From assembly GCA_001784175.1 (NCBI GenBank), contig MFPR01000038.1:1-40189 (forward strand): DNA of 40,189 bases, in the 5' to 3' direction. The notes under the pieces are model-generated. The model had not been told where the DNA came from, did no database searches, and saw nothing but the letters and a program-made list of their open reading frames with translations. Position 1 is the stretch's first letter. Each line of letters starts with the position of its first letter. Shown in pieces: positions 21,243 to 27,669 of this stretch. The position numbers and the translations under genes are program-made. The DNA is from Candidatus Lindowbacteria bacterium RIFCSPLOWO2_12_FULL_62_27 (GTDB taxonomy: Bacteria; Lindowbacteria; 2-12-FULL-62-27).

Positions 21243-22315
21243 CAGGTGAAACTACCGAGGAGCCGCCGGAGGGCCTTGCGAACGAGAATACGGATTTCTT
21301 CGCGGCACCGGCGATACGTTTCGAGATCGCCGCCGATGGGATCGTGCACGTCGGGGCCGGGCTTGCGCGTGGCGTACTCCCTCAGCGTGAAGATCCGGTC
21401 GCGCCGCGCGGGGAAGAGCGCAAGGAGCAGCATGCGCTGGCTGTGTTCCATCGTGAGGATCAAATCGGCCCGGGCGACGTCTTCGGCCATGAGGGGCGCG
21501 CTCAGATGGGCTTGGAGGCTGACCTGGATTTCGTCGCAGACGGCGCTCGCCCCCTCGCTGGCCGTCCCACCGGCGCGCGCCATGAGACCCCGGGAGAACA
21601 CCTGGGCCATGTCCGCGAGCGGCTCGAGTTCGCCGCGCGTGATCGCCTCCGCCATCGGACTTCGGCACGTATTTCCGGCGCAGACGTAAAGGACGCGAAG
21701 CGGATCCGGAAGAACGTCGGGCGGGATCGCGCCCTGACGAATCACGTGCACTTCGTCCCCCTCGACGGCGACCACGGTCGAGGCGACCTTGCAGGAATGC
21801 CGGTCGTCCCGGATGGCCACCTCGACGCCTTCGAATATTCTGGGGTCGATGTCATCAAAGCGCCCTACGGCGCCCCGGCCGGACCGGTTGGCGCTGGTGG
21901 AAACGATGGGACCGATCTGGTTGAGAAGGTCGCGCAGTTGCCGGTGGGCCGGGATCCGCACGGCGATGGTGCCGTCGTCGGCGCAGAGGCTCCGGCTGAG
22001 TTCTTTTTTCGCCGGCAGCGCGACGGTGAGGGCGCCGGGCCAGAAGCGCGCCATGAGGATGCGTGCGCGCTGGGGGATTTCGGATGCGAGTTTTTCGATT
22101 TGCATGCGGGACCCGGCAAGGATCGGAAATTTCTTGTCCGGGCTTCGGCCTTTGAGGTCCATCATCTCCTTGACGATTTCGTCCCGGATCATCCCGCCGA
22201 TGCCGTAGACGGTGTCGGTCGGAAACAGGATCAGCTTCTTTTTGCGGATGGCGGAAACGATCGGTTTCGGACCCGGCGGATCATCGGCTTCCCAGTCCAA
22301 TATCTGCGGCGACAT
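21242..22315 (-). CDS. Fusion of threonylcarbamoyl-AMP synthase (TsaC/Sua5 family) and low-molecular-weight protein tyrosine phosphatase
   Basis: Residues about 15-200 form a YrdC/Sua5 domain (LILFPTDTVYGIGG, KGRSPDKKFPIL, ARFWPGALTVALP, STSANRSG), which makes the threonylcarbamoyl-AMP used for t6A37 of tRNA. Residues about 205-357 form a low-molecular-weight phosphatase with the CX5R loop VCAGNTCRSPMAEA and the acid loop DVHDPIGG. The total of 357 residues is the sum of two full domains with a short linker. It starts six bases after the rsmI stop and overlaps gcvT. Which phosphoprotein or small substrate the phosphatase acts on is unknown. A Sua5-specific C-terminal domain is absent. Confidence 0.92.
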   Translation of the reverse strand: MSPQILDWEADDPPGPKPIVSAIRKKKLILFPTDTVYGIGGMIRDEIVKEMMDLKGRSPDKKFPILAGSRMQIEKLASEIPQRARILMARFWPGALTVALPAKKELSRSLCADDGTIAVRIPAHRQLRDLLNQIGPIVSTSANRSGRGAVGRFDDIDPRIFEGVEVAIRDDRHSCKVASTVVAVEGDEVHVIRQGAIPPDVLPDPLRVLYVCAGNTCRSPMAEAITRGELEPLADMAQVFSRGLMARAGGTASEGASAVCDEIQVSLQAHLSAPLMAEDVARADLILTMEHSQRMLLLALFPARRDRIFTLREYATRKPGPDVHDPIGGDLETYRRCREEIRILVRKALRRLLGSFT

Positions 22316-22321
22316 GCGCGA

Positions 22322-23032
22322 TCAGGCCCGATCCGCCGTGTACTTGGAGACATGCCGCCGGGGCGACGGCGGGGCCGGCTCCGCGACGACGACGACCTCG
22401 CCCTTGACGGTCCGCGCGGCGAACGCGCCCGCCGCGTCGGCCGCGGTGCCGGACCAGACTTCCTCAAATTGTTTCGTCAGCTCCCGGCCGATGACCAAGC
22501 GCGCGCCGGGCGCGGCTTCCGAAACTTGCGCGATCGTTCGCGCGAGCCGGCCCGGATGTTCGAAGAACACGGCGGCGGACCCGCTGTGAAGAATCTCGAG
22601 GAGGTCCAGCGCCGGATTTTTCCTGGACAGAAAGCCGACGAACGTCACGCGCCCGGCAAAGACGCCGGCGATGGACAAGGCCGCCGTGAGGGCGGAGGGG
22701 CCGGGAATGGGGACGACCCGCACGGCGGATTCGAGGCAGCGGCGGACCAGAAGCGCGCCGGGATCGGACACGGCGGGCGTGCCGGATTCGGTCACGAGCG
22801 CCGCCTCCAGCCCGGCCTGCAATCTCGGCAGAAGCTGTTCGACGCGCGCCGATTCGTTTCCTTGATACAGGGAATACACGGGCTTCGGCGGCAGGCTGTG
22901 CCGCAGAGACAGCTTCCGGAACGTCCGCGTGTCCTCGGCGATGACGGCCTCGACCTCTTTCAGGATTTTCAGGGCGCGCAGAGTGATATCTTCGAGATTC
23001 CCGACAGGCGTCGCCACAACGTACAGCGCCAG
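22322..23032 (-). CDS. rsmI: 16S rRNA (cytidine-2'-O)-methyltransferase RsmI, probable CTG start
   Basis: The 236-residue protein matches the tetrapyrrole-methylase-fold RsmI that methylates C1402 of 16S rRNA. It has LYVVATPVGNLEDITLRA at the N terminus, EDTRTFRKL, VTESGTPAVSDPG, IPGPSALTAALSIAG and FVGFLSRK. The family normally starts within a few residues of LYVVATP. Here no ATG, GTG or TTG fits. A strong ribosome binding site AAGGGGG (23046-23040) lies 7 nt before CTG 23032, which I chose. ATT 23038 is an alternative. A longer frame back to ATG 23164 would translate repeat DNA and is unlikely. Two further minus-strand genes follow closely. Confidence 0.85.
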   Translation of the reverse strand: MALYVVATPVGNLEDITLRALKILKEVEAVIAEDTRTFRKLSLRHSLPPKPVYSLYQGNESARVEQLLPRLQAGLEAALVTESGTPAVSDPGALLVRRCLESAVRVVPIPGPSALTAALSIAGVFAGRVTFVGFLSRKNPALDLLEILHSGSAAVFFEHPGRLARTIAQVSEAAPGARLVIGRELTKQFEEVWSGTAADAAGAFAARTVKGEVVVVAEPAPPSPRRHVSKYTADRA

Positions 23033-23039
23033 ACAAATT

Positions 23040-23046
23040 CCCCCTT
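23040..23046 (-). promoter_or_regulatory. rsmI: Ribosome binding site that decides the rsmI start
   Basis: AAGGGGG is the best Shine-Dalgarno match in the region. The 7-nt spacer AATTTGT places initiation at CTG 23032, just before the conserved ALYVVATP. Confidence 0.55.
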
Positions 23047-23151
23047 GCGATCGTTTACCTGCTCCATGTTCCTGATACCTGCGCCGGGTGAGAGCGTCAA
23101 GGGAGAAATTCGTCAGAGAGAAATGGGGCCGGTAAACAGGGAAACCATTGG

Positions 23152-23253
23152 CCACGAACGACACGAACGATCACGAACAGACACGAATTAAACATTCTTC
23201 TCATGTAAAAATGTTCGTGTTCGTTCGTGTTCCAGGTTCGTGTTCGTTCGTGG
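23152..23253. repeat. CACGAACGA inverted repeat pair, copy 2
   Basis: The left arm (23152-23190; GCCACGAACGACACGAACGA and on) and the right arm (23210-23253; AATGTTCGTGTTCGTTCGTG and on) are imperfect inverted copies around an AT-rich loop with AACATT and AATGTT at its ends. It lies between the divergent rsmI and PEGA genes. The left end matches the locus at 14930. Confidence 0.75.
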
Positions 23254-23275
23254 AGGATGTTTATCATTGACCTGA

Positions 23276-23304
23276 TTGACGGCGCATTTTTCCGATGCTA
23301 ATGA
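23276..23304 (+). promoter_or_regulatory. Candidate sigma-70 promoter of the PEGA-RsbU cluster
   Basis: TTGACG (23276-23281), a 17-bp spacer and TAATGA (23299-23304) fit a sigma-70 promoter. Transcription would start around 23311, which favours ATG 23316 with a very short leader over ATG 23295. If ATG 23295 is used, this promoter cannot be right. Confidence 0.35.
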
Positions 23305-23315
23305 CTGGATTCAAG

Positions 23316-23681
23316 ATGAAGCGTTTCTCAGTCTGGTTCATGCTCATGGTCGCGTTCGCATCGGTCGGATGCACGGCCCGACGGGGGGCGTCCAAAGAGG
23401 AGCAGTTTATCCCCCTTGAGCGCGGAATGGCTGTGATCCAGTCCACGCCGCCGGACGCCTCCGTTTACATCAACGGCGCGCTGGTCGGCAAAACCCCGCA
23501 GAAAAAACTATTCTTAATTCCTGGGACTTACGACCTTGAAATACGAAAAGAGGGGTTTGGCCCCTGGAAGGAAAAAATATTGATTCTTGAAAATACCGTC
23601 CACGAAATCCAGGCCAAACTGCCGGGGTTTAGCCCCACCGACACGCCCGTGCTCAAACGGCCCGCCGAGAGGCTGTATTAA
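23316..23681 (+). CDS. Small PEGA-domain lipoprotein
   Basis: The 121-residue protein starts with a lipoprotein-type signal (MKRFSVWFMLMVAFASVGC), with Cys19 as the likely lipidated residue; the lipobox SVGC is imperfect. A PEGA domain follows (AVIQSTPPDASVYINGALVG, KTPQKKLFLIPGTYDLEIRKEGF), a beta-rich module common in surface proteins and membrane-bound regulators. An in-frame ATG at 23295 would add seven residues before the signal. It is 33 nt upstream of the phosphatase gene across an AT-rich spacer. A role in envelope sensing is inferred from the neighbours only. Confidence 0.8.
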   Translation: MKRFSVWFMLMVAFASVGCTARRGASKEEQFIPLERGMAVIQSTPPDASVYINGALVGKTPQKKLFLIPGTYDLEIRKEGFGPWKEKILILENTVHEIQAKLPGFSPTDTPVLKRPAERLY

Positions 23682-23714
23682 TATACTGTATATATATAAG
23701 GGGAACCCAGCCGG

Positions 23715-25265
23715 ATGCAGGTGAGTTTGAGGGCCAAGTTTGCGGGCGTGGTGCTCGGGCTGATCCTGGTGCTGATCTGCGCCATCTGGGCGCTGATGAT
23801 GCGCCAGCAGGCGGAGATGGAGAAGCGCATTTCGGAGCATCAGCGTGGGGTCATGCTGGCGGAACTCAAGAAACGGACCAGCAGCATTTTTGCGTTTCTG
23901 ACGGCCAACAGCGAGGCCCTGTCGATCGAGGACTACCTGACGGTGGACGCATTTGTCCGGGAGATGTCGCGGTCCTCCGACATCCGGTACATTCACATCG
24001 TCGTCGATGGCCGGCTCGTCGTCCCGATGGTGAAAAATCCTCCGATGTACGAGCTTCCCCGAGGCGTCGCGCCGGCGGGGACCGACGTGCGTTTTGACGA
24101 AACGACCGGGCCGGACGGCGAGCCGCTGGTGCTGGTCAGCGGGCCGATCGTGGACAAGACCATCCGCCTGACGGTGGGGTCGGCGTACGTGGCCGTGTCG
24201 AAGCAGCCCATTCTGGAGGCGATCGAGCAGGCCGCGCTGGAAGTCAGCCGCGTCGCGCAGTCGGTCCGGAGGCGGGTGACGCTGATCACGCTGATTTTCG
24301 TCGCGCTCGGCGTCGCCTGCTCGGTCGTGCTGGTCAGCATGATCGTGCGGCCCATCCGGGAACTGGCGGCGGGCGCGCGGGTGATCGGGAGCGGCAATCT
24401 GGACCATCAGGTGGAAGTGCGGTCGAGGGACGAGGTGGGGGACCTCGCGCGGACCTTCAATGAGATGACGCAGGACCTCAAGGCGGCGCAGCGGAGATTG
24501 ATCGAGACGGAAAAATTCGACCAGGAGCTGAAAATCGCGACGGAGATCCAGCAGGCGCTTTTGCCCAAAAGTCTTCCGAAGGTCCTCGGCCTGGATCTTG
24601 GAGCGTATTACAAGTCGGCGAAGGACGTCGGCGGCGACTATTACGATTACATCCCGGTCCAGAGGGACAGCCGCGGAAAAATCGCGGTCGTGGTCGCGGA
24701 CGTGGCCGGCAAGGGCCTTCCGGGGGCGGTGGTCATGTCGATGACGCGGAGCATTCTGCGGTCGCAGGTGACGCTGGCGCTGTCGACGGCCGACACGCTG
24801 CGCCGGACGAACGCGGTGCTGCAGCCGGACATCAAGGCGGGGATTTTCGTCAGCATGTTCTACGGCCTGGTGGACAGCGGCACCGGCGAGACCGAATTCA
24901 GCAGCGCCGGGCACAACACGACGCTGATTTACCGCGCAAAGACCCGAGAGGTGGAGAAGATCGACTGCGGCGGGATGGCGCTGGGCGTGGTGAGTCCCGA
25001 GCGGTTCGACGGGATGATCGAGACGAAGAAGACGGTCTTGTTGACCGGAGACATTTTGATCCAGTATACTGACGGGGTCGATGAGGCGATGAATCCGGAC
25101 CACGAGCAATTCGGGATGGACCGGCTGTACGAGGCGATCCGGAAGTGCGGAACGCGCGGCGCGCAGGAGATGCTGGAAGAAATCCAGGAGCGGATCACCA
25201 CCTTCGTGTCCGGCAACCCGCCTTCGGATGACATCACGATGGTCGCCGTGAAACGGGTGGCCTGA
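23715..25265 (+). CDS. Membrane RsbU/SpoIIE-type PP2C serine phosphatase with HAMP domain
   Basis: The 516-residue protein has a transmembrane helix (about 9-29), an extracytoplasmic sensor region (about 30-188), a second helix (about 190-212), a HAMP linker (IVRPIRELAAGARVIGSG, then EVGDLARTFNEMT) and a SpoIIE/RsbU phosphatase domain (about 275-515). Metal-binding motifs are DVGGDYYDY (about 303), VADVAGKG (about 327) and PSDDITMV (about 503). Known relatives dephosphorylate an anti-anti-sigma (STAS) protein. No STAS gene lies in the window. A GGGGA ribosome binding site is 10 nt upstream. The kinase gene follows after 14 nt. Confidence 0.93.
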   Translation: MQVSLRAKFAGVVLGLILVLICAIWALMMRQQAEMEKRISEHQRGVMLAELKKRTSSIFAFLTANSEALSIEDYLTVDAFVREMSRSSDIRYIHIVVDGRLVVPMVKNPPMYELPRGVAPAGTDVRFDETTGPDGEPLVLVSGPIVDKTIRLTVGSAYVAVSKQPILEAIEQAALEVSRVAQSVRRRVTLITLIFVALGVACSVVLVSMIVRPIRELAAGARVIGSGNLDHQVEVRSRDEVGDLARTFNEMTQDLKAAQRRLIETEKFDQELKIATEIQQALLPKSLPKVLGLDLGAYYKSAKDVGGDYYDYIPVQRDSRGKIAVVVADVAGKGLPGAVVMSMTRSILRSQVTLALSTADTLRRTNAVLQPDIKAGIFVSMFYGLVDSGTGETEFSSAGHNTTLIYRAKTREVEKIDCGGMALGVVSPERFDGMIETKKTVLLTGDILIQYTDGVDEAMNPDHEQFGMDRLYEAIRKCGTRGAQEMLEEIQERITTFVSGNPPSDDITMVAVKRVA

Positions 25266-25279
25266 GGAGCGACGCGGGC

Positions 25280-25750
25280 ATGGCGAAAACACAGGAACGG
25301 AAAAAATCGGCGGGACCCAGACTTAGGAAGACGGTATTGCGGCTGGCCGCGCAGCCGGATGCGCTCAAGGTTGTCCGGAACACCATCCTGAAGGAAGCCG
25401 GAGCGCTGCGGATCCATCCTGAAGAACTCTACTCCATGGTGCTTGCGGTGGACGAGGCCTGCGCCAACGTCATCCGGCACGCCTACAAGGACGGCCCGGC
25501 GAGGCCGATGATCATCGAGATTGAAATTACCAGCCGCCAGATGAGCATCGTGATCCGCGATTCGGGTCAGGCGTTCGATTTCGGCGAGTATCCGCGCATT
25601 CCGGTCCGGGAGGCCATCGCACAGCGGGCCGAGCGGGGATACGGGATTCAGATCATCAAGTCCGTGGTGGACCGCTGGGAACACACGCGCACAAAATCCG
25701 GCGAGAACCGGCTCCGGTTGATCAAGTACTTCCATCCGGCCGGATCCTGA
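25280..25750 (+). CDS. RsbW-like anti-sigma factor serine kinase (GHKL ATPase)
   Basis: The 156-residue single-domain ATPase has an N-box VDEACANVIRHAY (57-69), a G1 box DSGQAFDF and a G2 box RGYGIQIIKSVVD. This size and order fit RsbW/SpoIIAB-type kinases, which phosphorylate STAS proteins and hold a sigma factor. A GAGGAG ribosome binding site precedes the ATG. With the RsbU-type gene before it, it should form the phosphatase/kinase pair of a partner-switching module; the STAS partner and target must be encoded elsewhere. Confidence 0.92.
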   Translation: MAKTQERKKSAGPRLRKTVLRLAAQPDALKVVRNTILKEAGALRIHPEELYSMVLAVDEACANVIRHAYKDGPARPMIIEIEITSRQMSIVIRDSGQAFDFGEYPRIPVREAIAQRAERGYGIQIIKSVVDRWEHTRTKSGENRLRLIKYFHPAGS

Positions 25751-25758
25751 GCGGCCGG

Positions 25759-27663
25759 ATGCGAGACCTGCGTGTGCGTGGGCTGCCGGCCGCCATCCTT
25801 GCGATCCTGACGCTGGCCGGCGCCGACCCCGGCCGCGCGGACGACGTGCGGCCGCAGATTGCGGCGAGCGACCGGATTCGGATTCTGCTACGGTCGGAGG
25901 GCCTGGCCGCCCCCGAGGAGGACCATCTCGCGAAACTCCTGGAGGAAGCGCTGGACCGGCTTGACCTCGTCGACGTCAGCCGCGAAATCCGGCGCGGCCC
26001 CGTTTCGTCGGAGGAACTGCGCAAACGCGCGAAGGCCGAGGCCGTCCACGCGTTTTTGATCGTCGACGCCGGACTCGCGGGCGCCGCGGATGCGCGGCGC
26101 CTGACGTTGGACGGAAAATTAATTTTCCCCGAAATTTACGATCCGGTCTGGACGGCGCGGGTCAGCGCCTCCGGCGCCCCAAGTGCCGGCGTCTCCGACG
26201 CCGGCCGGATCCGTACAGGCGGCGCGACCGATACCTCGAAGCCGGCGCGGAATCCCGTCACGACGGAACAGATGCTCGAAGACGGCGCGCGGAGCCTGAC
26301 GGGAGAGTTCAGCCGCGACTGGATGACGCAGGTCGCAAAAAACAAGAGTGAGCAGGCGATGGTAGGACTGCGCGAAAAGCGCAGGGAGTTGGAGAGCCTG
26401 GAGCCCGCGGAGGCCGCGCGCGAGGCGGCACAGCTCGCGCGGGGATTCGAGCGGAGCGCCGAAAAATCTTTTGCATCAGGCGCGCACACCGAAGCGATCG
26501 AATACGCCCGGATTGCGCAGGGCCACTATGAACGGGCCATCGGCACCGCGCGCGGGGAGAGAGAAAAGCAAACGTACCGCCGGGAGCGGCTGAATCTCCT
26601 GCTCGAAGCCATCCGGAACCGGATCGACAGCGTTCCGGTCGAGCTATTGTCCGAGGATCAGCGCCGGGACCTGATCGATCTTCAGGCGGCGCACCGCGCC
26701 GTTCGTTCCATGCAGTCGCCCGACATCGAGCTGGCCATGGCAAAGGTGGAATCGATCGACACACGACTCGCCGCACTTGCGCGGGCCGCGCGCCAAACGT
26801 TTCAGGCCAGGGTCCGGGAGATTGAAATTGCGCTCGTGTCGCTCCGGGAATGGGACGCGCCGCGGATGGATGGAAAGACCTATCAGGAGATCCTCAAGGG
26901 GTTTGACGAGGCGCTCGCCGGCTACGAGCGCGGCGCCTGGCAGCAGGCGCTGATCCACCTGCGGCAGGCGGAACGGGGTGCGCAGATGACGCTCGATTTT
27001 CTGACGCGCCATGCCCGCGAACACGCCGAAGAGGAATACCTTCAAACGGTGGAACGCATGGGGCGGCTCATCAAAAAACTTTATACGGTCGCCGGCGACC
27101 GCAAAGATCTTCTTGAAACGGCGGACGCGGCCTTCAAGAGATTTCAGACCGTCAAGGGCGAGTACACGCGCGAGAAGGCGACGCGAGCGGCGCGGCAGGC
27201 GACCGATCTGTTCCGGGAGTGCGTGCAACTTTTGCAGCAGTTTCAGGAAAAACAGACCGAGCGCGCGGCGGAACTGAAGCGGCGGAAGGAGCAGATGGGA
27301 CAGAGCCTGTCGGGACTGGGTCAGCGGGGCGCGAAGCTGATGTTTCCGGACCGGTGGGTCGATCTCCAAGGGCTCTGGCGCGCCGTCGAGCCGCTGGAGG
27401 GGGAGCGTCTCATCGAACAGGATTCGACCCTCCTGCATCTCAACCGGCTCATCGATCAGATGGACCAGAGCATTTCCTCCATGATCGAACAGCCGATGAG
27501 CGAGTTTTCGCGGGCCATCGTAAAGCGCCGGGAAAACGGGAAGCCGTGGGAGGCGCTGGAGCGCAAGCGCCGCCTGGCGGAGGTCTACCTCCGGGAGGGC
27601 CTCGTCCCGGACGCGCTGGTAATCTTCAAGGAGTTGGAGACGGAGATCGCGGCGGGGCAGTGA
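25759..27663 (+). CDS. Secreted coiled-coil protein of unknown function
   Basis: The 634-residue protein has a signal peptide (LPAAILAILTLAGADPGRA). Next comes a short alpha/beta region (DRIRILLRSEGLAAPEEDH, then AEAVHAFLIVDAG) resembling the start of curli/CsgG-like or TolB-like secretory proteins, without a firm match. The rest, from about 180, is a long series of charged amphipathic helices and coiled coils (EKRRELESLEPAEAAREAA, QLLQQFQEKQTERAAELKRR) with TPR-like pieces at the end. A copy of the 46-bp element is translated in frame as VSASGAPSAGVSDAG at residues 135-150. It follows the kinase gene by 8 nt and converges with the propeller gene, 6 nt apart. I do not recognise a family. Confidence 0.8.
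   Translation: MRDLRVRGLPAAILAILTLAGADPGRADDVRPQIAASDRIRILLRSEGLAAPEEDHLAKLLEEALDRLDLVDVSREIRRGPVSSEELRKRAKAEAVHAFLIVDAGLAGAADARRLTLDGKLIFPEIYDPVWTARVSASGAPSAGVSDAGRIRTGGATDTSKPARNPVTTEQMLEDGARSLTGEFSRDWMTQVAKNKSEQAMVGLREKRRELESLEPAEAAREAAQLARGFERSAEKSFASGAHTEAIEYARIAQGHYERAIGTARGEREKQTYRRERLNLLLEAIRNRIDSVPVELLSEDQRRDLIDLQAAHRAVRSMQSPDIELAMAKVESIDTRLAALARAARQTFQARVREIEIALVSLREWDAPRMDGKTYQEILKGFDEALAGYERGAWQQALIHLRQAERGAQMTLDFLTRHAREHAEEEYLQTVERMGRLIKKLYTVAGDRKDLLETADAAFKRFQTVKGEYTREKATRAARQATDLFRECVQLLQQFQEKQTERAAELKRRKEQMGQSLSGLGQRGAKLMFPDRWVDLQGLWRAVEPLEGERLIEQDSTLLHLNRLIDQMDQSISSMIEQPMSEFSRAIVKRRENGKPWEALERKRRLAEVYLREGLVPDALVIFKELETEIAAGQ
26161..26206 (+). repeat. 46-bp double-hairpin element, copy C (in the coiled-coil protein gene)
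   Basis: It is identical over 46 nt to copy A at 11503-11548 and sense to the gene, but read one phase away from copies A and D, giving VSASGAPSAGVSDAG. It sits between the alpha/beta N-terminal region and the coiled coil. Confidence 0.9.
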
Positions 27664-27669
27664 CCCCCC

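Noticed and set aside
23033-23164. N-terminal extension of rsmI to ATG 23164
   Set aside because: The added residues translate CACGAAC repeat DNA and are not part of the RsmI family.
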